Positions 12,501 through 24,874 of a stretch of DNA of 64,000 bases are shown piece after piece; the stretch's first letter is position 1; the number at the start of each line of letters is the position of its first letter. Origin of the DNA: Linum tenue (Eukaryota > Streptophyta > Magnoliopsida > Malpighiales > Linaceae); NCBI GenBank assembly GCA_946122785.1, contig CAMGYJ010000002.1, forward strand, positions 9,174,339 to 9,238,338, read 5' to 3'. Both the position numbers and the translations under genes were made by a program. The notes under the pieces were generated by a model. The model did not search any database and was not told the DNA's origin. It saw nothing but the letters and a program-made list of their open reading frames with translations.

Positions 12501-15500
12501 GCCAAGAGATGAAACGTGGACTACTGTATCAGTCCTTGAAAGGGATAAATCGCCTTACAGAATCTCTTTCCTTCCTCTTGCATTCCGCTCGGTTGTAGCA
12601 TCAGCAATGGATCAGATCAATTTGTAAGTTACTTGATACGCAGGGTACCAGATTAGGACACTGGGTTAATTTCAACAACTGAATGAATATCATGATTAGT
12701 CCATAGCTTGTTTCACTGGTATCCGTTTCTATCATCTGTATCAAGGTTATGCTATGTCCTTTGTGGGTGTTACAACCTGTGAGAACCGATTGCCAGTGGA
12801 GGGTGTAACGGGGTCTTCCTGACTGTTATACTTATCTCTTATATCTCAAATCTCTACCTTTGCAGGTTAGTTCAATCCTTAAAGGGTGAGGTCGGGAAGT
12901 CAGAAGATTTATATGCACAAGTCCAGGAGATTCAATTATCCATTAGACTTGCCTTCTTCAACTGCTTTCTGGACTTTGCAGGTGCAGTATATGATCTATT
13001 GTCTGTTACAGATTTGAGGTATCTTATAGCTTCTTGCCTGATAACTAGTATTCTGTTCATGTGTCCTTTTTAGGTCATCTGGAACATATTGGAACCGAGC
13101 TAGTAGAAAATAAATCAAACTTACAGAATGGATATTCTCATGAGGTGGAAGAGAAATTATCATTCAATTCCACAGGAGCTGTTAGTTCCCATCAAAAGTT
13201 GCTGATTGTGTTAAGTAATATTGGATACTGCAAAGACGAACTCTCACACGAGCTTTTCACGAAGTACAAGTGTGTATGGCTGCAATCTAGGTATACTAGA
13301 CTCAAGTACTTCATTATCGCTTTTGGGGGTGAGGCGTAAAGTCCTGCCTAGGTGGGATACCATCATATTTGCATTGTTAGTGTTCGAAAACTGCATACTG
13401 GATGATTTTCTCTTCTCTGCTATCATACTAACTAATTCATTATAGTCCATCCATCTCCTCCCAAAAATCAAATTTGGTGACTAGCTGAACTAGCTCAGTG
13501 ATGCATGAGGATCACATAATTTGCTGCCAACTGCCCAACAGTGTGGCTGCTGTGCTGTTGGTTCTACTTCTACTTCATTATGGCTAATCTTATTGATTAT
13601 CATTTTGGTTCAATCGTCTATTAAGGTTTGAGCATCACTCACGGCTTTTTCGTTCGTTCTTCAAGCATCATTGCATTGGTCTACCTGCATTATTTCACGT
13701 CGTCCTTTTTTATACAAGTAGTATGCTTGCACTCTGTGTGCGTATGATGACCGTCTATAATCTTATGTTCTACCGCAGAGAAAGTGATGAAGGTGACATT
13801 GACATACATGATTTAGTGACGTCTTTCTCTGCGCTTGAAGAGAAGGTCCTTGAACAATATACTTTTGCAAAGGTATACTACATGATATTATTTACATTTT
13901 GGGTCAACCATATTGCACAATGCACACACATGGAGCTTGAAGGCTTGTTGGGAAAGTCATGCAGTCTCTGTGTTGGTGGGGAACAGAAGATGGTCGAGTG
14001 GATGGCATGTCCGGAACAGCACTGGAAATGATATAAACTGAGAACATCTTGCATTATGTGTCAAAACTTCATTATGAAAACTGTTCACATTGGCTTATCA
14101 CTTAGATCGAGACATAATAGTACTCCTAGGTTTTTTATTATGTTTAAGAGCTGCAGTCATCACTGCTGATTGTTGAAAACTTCCAAAGGTCAAGCTTAAA
14201 ATTTAAATGAAGATGAAAACAAGTTATCTACGATTTCCCTCTATCTGACATCAAATGGGAAGCTTGGCTCTAACTTTTCTATTTTGGTGTCTTAACTTCT
14301 TATTTTTATTACAGGCAAATTTGATAAGGACATCAGCTATGAACTATTTGCTGAACTCTGGGATCCAATGGGGAGCAGCTCCTGCTGTCAAAGTGAGCAC
14401 TTGATGGCATTCTTGTCCGTTGTTTTCTGTAAGTTGTTGCTATGAACTCCTTAGTGTACTATCGGTAATATATGACTGCCACAATCCTGCAGGGCGTTCG
14501 TGATGGAGCTGTGGAATTGTTGCACACTCTGGTCTCGGTGCATGCTGAGGTTAGTTTTCCTCCGACAGATAACAGATAGACACAATCACTTATAGATGAA
14601 AAATAATCTTGGCGCTCTTGTTCATTTCAGAGCAGTGAGTAAGATGGCTTAGGTTAATGAATTTATACGACTGATTGGCCTTGTGGGTTTCTGGTCATAA
14701 TGTGCAAAGAGACCTGACATTTGTTAATTTGGAGCATTTGCAGGTGTTTGCTGGTGCAAAGCCGCTCTTGGACAGGACACTTGGCATTCTCGTGGAGGGG
14801 CTGATTGATACTTTTCTTAGCCTTTTTCACGAAAATGAAGATGGAGAATTTCGGTCGCTAGATGCAAATGGATTTTGTCAGCTGATGATTGAGGTTAGTT
14901 CTCTTAATTTTCAGCAAGCCCAGTGTAGTTATTATAGTTAGTACTTAGTAGTGGCTTGTTCTGAAAATCCGCAGGGTGTTTATTTCTTAGTCCTGCAATA
15001 TATGGCAATTGGTTTTTTTATGTTTTTTTTTTAAATGTGAATGGTATACGTTTTCCGTGCGTGTGGTTGATCGGTTTCAGTTTTCCAGTTCACTGAACCT
15101 ACAACTGCAAGGTATGTAAATGCTATACGGGATCCTGATCGATTTTCCTTGCATGTTTTGCAGCTCGAATATTTTGAGACTATCTTAAACCCATATTTCA
15201 CACCTGCTGCAAGAGAGTCGCTGAAGTCCTTGCAAGGCATGCTGTTGGAGAAAGCCACCGAGAATGTCTCTGACGTTGCCGAGAATCCAGGCCACCAACG
15301 TCGGCCAACTCGTGGGAGTGAGGAAGCAGCTTCTGACGACAGGCAGCAAGGCGGACTGACTGTATCTCCAGATGACCTGATTGTAAGAAAGAAAGAACAC
15401 ACTCATTCTCTGTTTCTGCATGATGGCCTTTTGCCTGCTGTCCCCCATCTCTTTCAGAGAGTACTATTGGCATTCTCACTGTTGTTGTGTAATGTTGTTG

Positions 15501-15738
15501 GCTTCAGGCTCTTGCACAGCAATGCAGCGCGGAGTTGCTGCAAGACGAGCTGGAGAGAACTCGCATGAACACAGCGTGCTTCATCGAGGCAGTTCCCTTG
15601 GACACGATGCCAGGTTCCGCCAAAGAGGCATATGACTTGAGAGGTTCAGTGGACTCTCCGAACCGATACTTCAGAGAGGCACCGCAGCCGTTAGTTTCAG
15701 CTCTTCCTGGATACTCCTCCAGAGGCAAACGCCGATGA
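3585..15738 (+). CDS. SEC5: exocyst complex component SEC5, 21 exons
   Basis: Encodes the SEC5 subunit of the exocyst, the octameric complex that tethers secretory vesicles to the plasma membrane. Exons by splice-site reading: 3585-3971, 5215-5369, 5603-5694, 7014-7208, 8114-8241, 8354-8512, 9173-9277, 9682-9756, 10051-10179, 10264-10425, 10792-10932, 12216-12342, 12413-12623, 12866-12981, 13074-13290, 13779-13872, 14315-14392, 14493-14549, 14744-14893, 15164-15382 and 15508-15738. They join in frame to 1075 codons, close to the roughly 1090 residues of Arabidopsis SEC5A. Family hallmarks are the acidic start DEDELLQMALKEQ, LPRGMECIDPL, LEAGALALKTDLKGR, IRSVQGMLQRFRTLFNLP and LEEVEKVM. The gene looks intact; all junctions are GT-AG and keep phase. 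Introns 1, 3, 4 and 11 hold repeats or transposons. It is convergent with LSM3. Arabidopsis has two SEC5 copies; which one this matches is unclear. Confidence 0.96.
4437..4745. repeat. possible transposon fragment in SEC5 intron 1
   Basis: The stretch carries imperfect GGTTCGGTC-like and GATTCGGTTC-like repeats and ends with GTCCGTCCCTACTGCC, resembling a hAT-type terminal sequence. I found no matching opposite end or target duplication, so this is only a candidate fragment. Confidence 0.25.
4930..5195. repeat. 133-bp exact tandem duplication in SEC5 intron 1
   Basis: Bases 4930-5062 and 5063-5195 read as identical 133-bp copies, joined head to tail. The second copy ends only 19 bases before the intron 1 acceptor AG (5213-5214). 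No mismatch was seen, so the duplication is recent or is an assembly artefact. Confidence 0.92.
6070..6382 (+). mobile_element. Helitron-like 3' terminus in SEC5 intron 3
   Basis: Two diverged copies of a roughly 90-bp segment (start GAGCATTC.TGAGTATTGGGG; near 6078 and 6272) end in sequence typical of a non-autonomous Helitron. At about 6351-6366 there is a GC hairpin, CCCGGCC-AACA-GGCCGGG, followed about 7 nt later by CTAG. This matches the Helitron 3' rule of a hairpin shortly before CTRR. The 5' TC end was not identified. A nearly identical hairpin plus CTAG occurs on the minus strand at 35.36 kb. Confidence 0.55.
7246..7960. mobile_element. MULE-like element with long TIRs in SEC5 intron 4 (Pack-MULE candidate)
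   Basis: A 715-bp element starts GGGTTAATATTTTCG and ends with its reverse complement. It is flanked by an exact 9-bp target duplication TATTAATTT (7237-7245 and 7961-7969), as made by Mutator-like transposases. The inverted repeats span about 7246-7490 and 7696-7960 and are highly similar; the right arm carries a small extra duplication near 7728-7760. The roughly 205-bp core (7491-7695) is C-rich with CT repeats, unlike the arms, and resembles a captured 5' UTR or promoter. It has no transposase, so it is non-autonomous. In the SEC5 pre-mRNA the arms would form a long hairpin. Confidence 0.9.
11181..11636. mobile_element. hAT-type MITE in SEC5 intron 11
   Basis: A 456-bp element bounded by inverted TAGAGGTGGCAATTGGATC-like ends and an exact 8-bp target duplication TTAGTATG (11173-11180 and 11637-11644), the hAT signature. 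Both arms are built from TGGATTGGAT-like repeats that are inverted relative to each other. The centre has four copies of a TTTAGGTACCAAAATGT-like motif. No transposase is encoded. Confidence 0.9.
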
Positions 15739-16448
15739 TGATCCTCAAAACTCGTCGCTACTTGTGTGAAGTTTAATTTCTTGGGTTTGTGTGTATTCTG
15801 TAGCTTGTTGTATGTAAGCTCTGTAGATCCAGTAGAGCCAAGAAGAACGGAATATTGATTTGGTCCTTTGGAGCCTTTTTATTCTATTTTTTTTTTAATT
15901 TTTCTAGAAAAAGCTCTTTTTCCCTTTAAATACGAGTGAGTGTAGAGAAAGAGGACGCAGCTGAATATTGGTTATTCGATTGTATGATGTTCTCGGCTTG
16001 GTTTACAGCATAAGATGGAAGCTTCATCCTTTGCCTTTGTACATTGGGTATGTAATATATTGTTAAGTGAATTAATGGAGTATTGTGACTCTACATTGAT
16101 GCTTGAAATCATTTTTCTACCTATTGCCATTTCTAGTCAAGTTTCATCTTTATACTCTCAGCAAAATCAAATTACTAATTCCGAAACAAGACGAAGTTCT
16201 GGAAGAAACAACATAATGCTAGAACATGGGCAGCCACTTCCACCAAATTATAAAACCTCGGTGCTTAAGAGTAATTACACGGTGATCAGAACATGATCAT
16301 CGCAGTTCCATAATATGCTGCCTGACAATCATCAGTTGATCACCATTAGCTTGAGCAAGTACACAAGAAAATATTACAGTAAATGAGAGCGCATTCCTAA
16401 AAGTTGAAGTCACCAACTGCACTTCGCAATTTCATCTCTTGCAGATCA
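15739..16448. other. shared 3' flank of convergent SEC5 and LSM3
   Basis: About 0.7 kb lies between the two stop codons. The SEC5 3' UTR probably ends in the AT-rich stretch near 15860-15960 and the LSM3 3' UTR near 16300-16448. I see no other gene here. Confidence 0.5.
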
Positions 16449-17962
16449 TCAGGTTGTCCTCAATGGTGGAGAAACCAATATGACACCATCTCCCCTGACA
16501 AACAGAAAAGGTACTGTGCGCTTTGTGTGCTGTAATAAGAGTGGAAAAGGATAAGTCAGTACCTAGAAATGCCAAGACAAGTACGAATGCTATGCTTGAC
16601 TGTAAATCGGTAGCTTCCTACATTGAATACTGGTTATCATTCATTCGACTGATTCATCACAGTTTTCCAGTATGTTGCAGCCAATGAATTGGGAGATAGT
16701 GTTGAAACATGTTTATTCTGTCCCTGGATTTGCTACATAAGAGCTATTCTAGACCTTGAAAGCTTTTTTGCACTTCTGACATTAACTGATGGTTCATGCC
16801 AATGCTTTGTGTTCACGTGCAGATATCAAACTAAAATTTGCTAATCACCAGAGTATTTAAAAGAAAGCAGATAAGCCAAATTACCCTGACAATCTCTTCG
16901 TAAGTCTCATCATCGATCTCTACTGTGGTGACAGTTTCTTCCACATCCCCAAGAATCATATTCAAATGCTGGTCATATGCCTGCAAAGCCAGGCAGTAGT
17001 GATTAAGTTAATGTCGACCAATTCAGTAATCACAGTCCCCAAAGTAATGAACTGCCAAGATCAAGTGAGGGGAATGTATCAAGGAGAATCACTAGATTGG
17101 GTCATCATGAAGTAAGTACCAATTGCCAAACAAGCCATGACGAATCCTCAAACATTTGCAGTAGGGAAAAACAATTCTTTGTCTGATTTGTCGCATCATT
17201 CGACTGTTTCCTCTAGGAAGCTCCTATGAACTAACTACAAGACCTCTAAAAAAACAACAAGTTTGGATCTTGTACAGGTTTTCGCATTAAGATGAGTACC
17301 CTGTACATATAGGATAAAGGAGAAACATGAACAGTACTCCTACAGCCAAAAGCATCACCCTCTCAAACAATCGAATCCTCCCCATTGTATCTTAAACCCT
17401 AGAACAGCATCCAGTAAACTCCTAGCCTTTGAGCATTCACATCTGGCGATAGAAATGGACAACTTCAGAAACAATTTCCACACACGAATTATCTCACACC
17501 TCTCCCCTCTAGTCTCCAGAATCTTAGCCCATACACAAAAAGAAGAAACCCTCTCGCAAACCGAAATTGCAGGCGCCGTTCACCAACCCTATCTCGCGTA
17601 TAGCTAGAACCCTAATTAAACCATAACTCGAAAATTCGCCGAAACCGGAGACAGAACGAACTAGCATACAAGACAACTAAAGTCAATATTCGCGGACACG
17701 ATAACAATTCAGCCATCCTTGAGCTCAGCGAGAGAAGAAACGCAAAGGGTGAGCCGAGTGGTCACCGAATGCGGCTCTCGCCGGAAATTCGGGTGGTATG
17801 GAAGCAACAGCAGAACAAAGAAAGTAAAGAGGAGAAGCACATTACATGAAGCTTGCCGCGGAGTTCCCGGTCCGAACGGAGCTTGACGTAGATGCGTTCG
17901 TCGAGACTGAGTCTGATGAGATCCAATGGCTCCTTCACTGCGCTCTCCTCTTCGGTCGACAT
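16449..17962 (-). CDS. LSM3: Sm-like protein LSM3 (U6 snRNA-associated), 3 exons
   Basis: LSM3 is a subunit of the nuclear LSM2-8 ring that binds the U6 snRNA 3' end and of the cytoplasmic LSM1-7 ring used in decapping and mRNA decay. Exons: 17846-17962 (39 residues from ATG), 16885-16980 (32 residues) and 16449-16529 (26 residues and TGA). Together they make 97 residues, the usual size. The Sm1 motif spans the exon 1/2 junction (GKLH then [12 protein letters not shown]), and Sm2 is in exon 3 ([10 protein letters not shown]). The start [23 protein letters not shown] is nearly the plant consensus. Junctions are GT-AG in phase 0. Intron 1 (16981-17845) is large for such a small gene and has no feature I can name. 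The gene looks intact and lies tail to tail with SEC5, an association also known in Arabidopsis. Confidence 0.96.
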
Positions 17963-18823
17963 TCTTCTTTCTTTTCCCGGCGCGGTTTCTTCTCGGATTG
18001 AATTTTACGTTTTCGTTTCTACGGCACACCACCAGACTAAAAATTAGGGCTGGAGAGACTGAAGAGTGCGACGTCTCCTCTTACGACTTACCGCATAACT
18101 TTCTCATATTTATCGATTTGGTCTACTAACTTCTAATTGTTTTCATTTCAGTACATGACGTTTGTTTTCCAGTACATGACTTGACCTCCTAAGTCCTACC
18201 CACTCGGATTTCTCCAAAATATCATACTTACTAAAAAAAACTCTCACTATTTCTAACTTGCACAAAAACTTTTCAAAATACGCAGTTTCGCCCGGATTAT
18301 TGCGATATCCAACAATTTAGATGCAAGATTGTTGGAGATTAAAAGCAAATTTACTAATAGATCATCCTAAAACTTTATAATGAATAAGATCTGATAAGAT
18401 TAAGAATGTAAAACTAATTCAAGTTACAAGTGTGCTAATCTACTCTGCAATATCGTTATTGAGTCATCGACGACGATATATGGTATTGACTTAATAGGGT
18501 AATTGGTACAAATGGCCAAATGGGTACACTTTTTGTTAAGGAAAGTCACATATGCAGCCTTCTTGTGGGATGAAGCTACAAATGAATGGAGGAGTTCATT
18601 GAAAGAAGCAACAACATACAAGAACTGAGCAAACCATATATACATGTATGGACGAGACAAACAAATACCCACCAATGAAGATTACAAAATGTGCAAAGCT
18701 CTAGCTGCAAAGCAGAAACTTTGATATCCTATCCAATCCAATCCAATCCAATCCCAACTCAATCCTATATACAAAAAGAATCATATGCAGATATGTTGAA
18801 GTTCTTCCCACAGAGGTGTCAAT
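17963..18823. other. LSM3 promoter and 3' flank of the FQR1-like gene
   Basis: Bases 17963-18080 are GC-richer and fit the LSM3 5' UTR and promoter. 18130-18690 is AT-rich with no supported gene. A (CCAAT)n-like microsatellite sits at about 18731-18757 in the presumed 3' UTR of the FQR1-like gene. Confidence 0.4.
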
Positions 18824-19449
18824 TCATGGGGAATGGCCAAATCTTTTGACCAAAGTGGCCATGTATCTTCCTTGATGTTCAGCAAGACCCAGTTCAGTTT
18901 CACTCGGTTCTCTGCTTCCATCTCCAGAGTACACCCCTGCGCCATAAGGAGAACCTCCTCTGATGCCATCCATTCTGAACATTCCAGCTCCAAATGTGTA
19001 TCCAATTGAAACATACACCATTCCATGGTGGACTAGCTGAGTTACTGCTGTCAATCTGCAGTAGTAGGTTAAACAAGGACATCAGAAATCTTTTTGAGAA
19101 CCTAACATTCTGTAATCACTAATGACGAAATTTCTGTAGTAACAATGAGAATGTAATGAGAGAACAACTTACGCAGTGGTCTCTTGGCCTCCCCCTCGAG
19201 TACCAGTACTGACAAACAACCCAGCTGGTTTCCCAGCCAGTTTTTGCTCCATCCACAGCTCATGAGTACTGTCAAAAAAACCCATTCATCTGAGCAGCCA
19301 TGGAACCGAACCTGGTGGGGAACCCAAACAAGAACCCATCAGCATTCGTCATCTCTTCCACAGATATCAAAGGAACCTCATCGTTGCCTTTGTGGGGAGC
19401 TCTCATTTGGTCCAGAGTCTCATTCGCCAGAGTCTCTGGAACCCAAAAC

Positions 19450-19926
19450 TGTTGGGAATGAATAGCTTTGAAAGCTATATTGAATTAATTATCCAGTATC
19501 CTTTCTAGATACGGAAATAGAAGGATAATTAATAAAAAGAATATTATGGAGATAATTAGAATTAATTATCTTAATATAATATATTTTAATTATGGGAGTA
19601 ATTATCTTCCTAAATAAAATATGACTTATTCCCAAAGAAAGAGGGAATATTCTGGGTTTTCTGCTCCTATAAATAGGAGACGCCCCAGACCCTCTAAACA
19701 CACCTCAGAAGAGCAGAAACACGAGAGAGAGTGAATTTATAGAGCTCCGGTTTTTCGCACAAAACCGATGAGCAACAAATCAGAATGGCTGTTTTATCCT
19801 GGAGGCGACCGGCTGATAGTCTGCTGTGCGCAATACGAGGCAGTGCCGCGAACGTCTTAAAGAGAGCGACCTAGTCCGCGACTCAGCCAGATCGGTAACC
19901 CTAAATTTTTTGTTCGGTTTCTAACA
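19450..19926 (+). repeat. 5' LTR of the copia element
   Basis: 477 bp, matching 24398-24874 base for base by eye. A TATA box, TATAAATA, sits at 19668-19675 and would start transcription toward the element interior. The sequence just after the LTR (ATTTTAAGACG) is not the usual initiator-Met primer site. Confidence 0.93.
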
Positions 19927-22900
19927 ATTTTAAGACGTTTGGTTGCTGTCTTATGTACCGAATAGATACCGATTCTGGCACAAGTGAGATTGTCGATCCA
20001 TAACCACAACTCGAGATCGGAGACTGTCGCTTCCATCTTGATCATGACGTGGGAATCTCTGGGCGGCCTCGGATCGTGACGTGGAGGCGCATGTCGAGCG
20101 AGGGGTGGAAGCAGTTGATGCCATCGCCAACTAAATCGAGCCCCGAAGCGGTGGTTAAACAAGGTCTGGGCCGCTACCTTTGCGGTATATGAATTGTCAA
20201 GTTATATGGCAATTATTTGAAGCGGCGGAAGTACTCCCGGAGACGCCGTGACAAGGATGGACCGCCTTCCGGATCGTTTACCGGTGGAGCGTAAGAAGCC
20301 TGAGATATACATCTGGGAAGCAAAGGAAACGTGTCTGACCGGGACACGAAGGCAGTAATTCTATGCCTTCAATTCCGTGCAGTAATTTGGTGCTCTCATT
20401 TCAGTCTTGGGCTAATTAATTGATCATGTCCATTTAAATGCTCCTTGTCCAATTAATTGTTCCTGCACAATAATATGCTTTTGTCCATAAGTTCCACCAC
20501 CCAAGGTAAAAGTGGACTCACGTCCATTGTGTAGAATTTTCGCAGGGCTATTTAATTTGGTGGGCCTAGATTATTTGGATCAAATAAACAGCTCTCCTCT
20601 GCTCCCGCTGCAATGTTTGATGGGGCAAGATTTTCATATGAAAGCTTTATCGTGGACGGCTGGATTATGTGAAGTCAACGAGACTAATGAAGTGATGTGG
20701 GCCGACTAGTGGACAGGCCCGATTGAATTCGAACTTCCGCTTCAGGGAAGTACTTAGTTGTGATTTTATTGGGTCCTTAATTTCCCTTGTCAAACTGGAC
20801 TCACGTGAGAAATTCCATGGCAGGTTAATTTAGATAGAAGAATGGTGAAATGATTCTGGGCCGGGTGGTCTTCTAATTTTGGAATGAGACCATGGCAGTT
20901 GTGAAAGAAAGAACTGCTTGGAGACTAAGGAACATAGACACTATATGTGTTATGCACCGTAAAAGCCAATGAACTCTCGAAAAGAGGTAAGATTCAGAAC
21001 CTTCTTTATGAATCATTATGATGAATGATGAGCTAGAATCTATTTCACTTGAGTTCTATGCATGGTATTGAGAAATCCATATTAATGCGAGAAAGTAAAA
21101 TCGAATTGATGCATGTATATGTGGTCATTGAGATGTATTACCTCGATGATTAGAGTATAGATAGAATACATGTTGTGGAATAGAATGGTTTTGTTTGAAT
21201 GCGTGCATATATATGAAGAATATGTGGGAATAGAATGGATTAATTTTCCATAGTGCGATATTATAAGAAGTACTATTATCAGTACTATACGAACCACTTA
21301 GGTTGTTGTGAAACATTAAAGTTTCAAGAATGAGAGCAACAAGCTGAACCAGAGCCACACCAATTAGAAATGGTACCCATCGTAGTAACCATAAGATTGT
21401 CACCCAATCCTCTTAGAATGACGTTATGTTTCTCTGTTAAATTTGTGAGAAACTAGGTCATAAGACACGAAAGTGTAAGAACAAGTTTAACCTAGTGTTA
21501 ACTTGACTAAAGAAGAGGATTTGGTAATAATATTCACTGAGGTGATGACAGAGGTTAGCCTTAATGGTAACTCTGAAGAATGGTTGTTGGATAGGACCGC
21601 TTCAAGATATGTGTGTGATAAACGAGCTAAGCTCAATCATACATTGACGCGTATTGAAGGAGAAAGTGTTGTTGGGCAAAACCCTCACCACTGTTGTTGA
21701 TGGTTCTGGAAAAGTGGAAGAGAACCCTGACTCTAGAAAGTCATTGACTATCCTAGATGTAAGGAATGGCTAAGTAGATAAGATAAATTCTTCCAAGTGT
21801 GTCTGTGTGAAGAATTAGAATATCTTATATCGCATTCCCATATTATTATTGGATTGAGAAAAATATGAATTTTCTATATCCAAGCTAAATGACCCATAAT
21901 ATGTGATTAGAGAATCAGAATAAATTGATCTGATTTATGTGGGTAAACTTGATGGAAAAGACAATAAACAATTTATTGCTCTTTAGAGTGCTCTGATTGT
22001 CTGACTAGTTATTTGAAATGGTTTGAAATGCCTAATTGCATTATGTTTGCACTGATTATTCGATATGTGGCATGCATGTGGTAGAGTTAGAGAATCAGTG
22101 TAGCATGATAACTAGAAGAGCATATGAGTGTGTTTTATGTTGTCAACAATAAAAACACATAGTTCCTATGAAACGAAATACTCATGTTGTTGTGAAATCC
22201 ATTGATGCCAATAAACTTCCATTTTAAATCAAGAAATAGTGGGGGTAGTGTCCTGCCTACTATTAGAAATAATGGAACTAGTGGGGGTAATAAATATGAG
22301 TTTAAACTCAGAAGAAGCAAATGAACTTGAAATCTCTTAAGGTTTTTGGTTATGAGTTTGCTATTTACACCCTGTAAAGAATCATACAAGTCTGCAAGAA
22401 GTTCTAACTTTCATAAAGATGCAGATTTGTGGTAGAAATCCATTATTAACGAAATGGAATTATTGGAGTCTAATAAGACTTAAAATCTTGTAGAGTTACC
22501 TCTTGGTTGAAAAGCCTTGGGTAATATATCGATAGAATCGAACAAGATTTGGCATCTTTGAGAATTACCTCTTGGCAATGAAGTCATGGGTAATAAATGG
22601 ATTCTTAAAAGAAAAGTGAAACCTATTGGTTTAGTTTATGAGTATAAGGATCGCCTAATAGCTAAGGCTTTAAGTGAAAAGGAAAAATTGTAAATTTTCT
22701 TGTTATCTATTCACCATATGTAGAATAACATCCAAGTATGTTTTGATTGCTAGTGTTGTGCGTCAGATGGATCGTTAAACATGATTCTGTGAATGGTGAT
22801 TTAGATAGGAAATTATACATGGGACAACCTATAGGGTTGTTATTCCTGAACATGCTTAGGGAGTCTATAGTTAGACAAATCATCGTAAGATTTGAAATAG

Positions 22901-24397
22901 ACTCTAAGACGATGGCATGAATAAATTGGTTCTCTCTCATGGTTTTAAAAGTGAAAGTGACAAGTGCATTTAGTACAAATTTGAGAATGACACTTGCATT
23001 ATGAATGACACGTCGATCTTTGGTACAAAGACTCGTGATGTCAATATTGAAAAACCATGATGGTTGAGAATGTTGAATGTGAAGGATCTAAATGAAACAA
23101 ATGTTATGCTTAGAGATCCTAATAACTAGGAAAATACAGGATGTACACCTGCATACATGTTTGATGATGCTCGTATAAATATTTAAAGAACACCTAAGAC
23201 GGTGTAAGAAAGATAGAATATACTAGCATCTACAGTCTGCGAAAGGCAACTGATAAACATGAGACCCGATTTAGCGGGGGGTACTTGGCAGGCTTACTGA
23301 TTGTCCTAGTATGAAGCATTGAAATGCTATTGAAAGGGGTCATGAGACACCTTAAAAGAACAGAAAAAACCTTGGTATTTGTTATCAAAGGTTTTGCTGT
23401 ATTGGTAGGGTATAGTGATGCGGATTAGAATACCCTATAGAGGACTCCAAGACAACAAGAGGCTGTGTTTTAAACATCGATAGAGAAGCTATGTCTTGGA
23501 AGTCTAAGAAGTACACGATCCTGGCTCAATCAACTAAGAAATCAGAAATGATAGAGCTAGCAATGGCTAGTAAAGAGGAAAGTTGATTGAGAGGGACTAC
23601 TAGAGATTCCCTTATGGGAAAGACCGATCCCTCCGGTAGTTGATTAATTGTGATAGCACCACAGCTATTACTAAAGAAGGGAACCGGTTCTAGAACGAAA
23701 AGAGACGACAAATTCGTCGTAAGCACAGTACTGTAAGAGAACTCCTAACGATAGGAGCAATGAGGGTGGATCATGTAAGGTCCTAACAGAATCTAGCTGA
23801 TCCTTTGACGAAAGGATTATCTAGAGAGAAAGTCCAAAATACCGCCAAGGGTATGAGACTTATGCCTACCGAACCACGGATTACAAGTGATGGTAACCCG
23901 ACCCGATAGACTGGAGATCCCAAGAAACGGGTTCAATGGGTAATAACAAGTCATGAGTAATATTGAGAAAAGTTCATGCATAGTGAAGCATGAATCCCAA
24001 AGCCTTGGAGGTTGAGTTCAACTCTTAATGAGATCTATACTCTATGTGGAGTGAAGTACTTTACTTTGGGGGTACTTCTGATAGACTCACCTATGTGAAT
24101 GTGGGAGTGGGGCCGCTCCCTATGGAACTTTGGAGGCACAAAGTTGCTAGAGCGTTCACTAAACCGGGATAACGTGCATGGCCATAAACGCACGGCCTAT
24201 GAGAGAATATCACTCAATGAAAAGATCCGGTGTGCTACATTGTCTGAGATAGGGTTCAAGACTACGAGTCACCCTTATGAAATCGGAAGTGTAACCACTA
24301 CGCTAAGGTTCAAATCTTCGCGATACCTTAGCTTATGCCCGATCTTATGGATCTGTTGATGCTCAGAGATAGTTTCAAAACTATTCAAGTGGGGGAT

Positions 24398-24874
24398 TGT
24401 TGGGAATGAATAGCTTTGAAAGCTATATTGAATTAATTATCCAGTATCCTTTCTAGATACGGAAATAGAAGGATAATTAATAAAAAGAATATTATGGAGA
24501 TAATTAGAATTAATTATCTTAATATAATATATTTTAATTATGGGAGTAATTATCTTCCTAAATAAAATATGACTTATTCCCAAAGAAAGAGGGAATATTC
24601 TGGGTTTTCTGCTCCTATAAATAGGAGACGCCCCAGACCCTCTAAACACACCTCAGAAGAGCAGAAACACGAGAGAGAGTGAATTTATAGAGCTCCGGTT
24701 TTTCGCACAAAACCGATGAGCAACAAATCAGAATGGCTGTTTTATCCTGGAGGCGACCGGCTGATAGTCTGCTGTGCGCAATACGAGGCAGTGCCGCGAA
24801 CGTCTTAAAGAGAGCGACCTAGTCCGCGACTCAGCCAGATCGGTAACCCTAAATTTTTTGTTCGGTTTCTAACA
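24398..24874 (+). repeat. 3' LTR of the copia element
   Basis: Identical by eye to the 5' LTR, including the TATA box (about 24616-24623). Transcription from it would read out into 24875-25176, antisense to the first coding piece of the FQR1-like gene. Confidence 0.93.

Larger units (their letters stand above)
19450..24874 (+). mobile_element. Ty1/copia LTR retrotransposon, degenerate (non-autonomous)
   Basis: A 5425-bp element with 477-bp direct LTRs (TGTTGG...CTAACA). A polypurine tract AGTGGGGGAT precedes the 3' LTR, fixing the plus orientation. Gag-pol remnants occur in copia order: zinc-knuckle half (CEKLGHKTRKC) near 21444-21476, protease-like WLLDRTAS near 21575-21605, reverse transcriptase start (GNKWILKRKVKP) near 22585-22650, and RNase H (GYSDAD, SWKSKKYTILAQS, DHVRS..NLADPLTKG) at about 23405-23830. 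All are broken by stops and frameshifts. I saw no clear integrase. The LTRs read identical over their full length, so the copy inserted recently although its coding region was already decayed; an autonomous relative must have supplied proteins. Flanking 5-mers differ (AAAAC left, ATCAG right), so no target duplication is visible. Confidence 0.92.

Noticed and set aside
19489..19701. Small open frame repeated at 24437-24649
   Set aside because: It is antisense within both LTR copies, so the duplication is explained by the LTRs.
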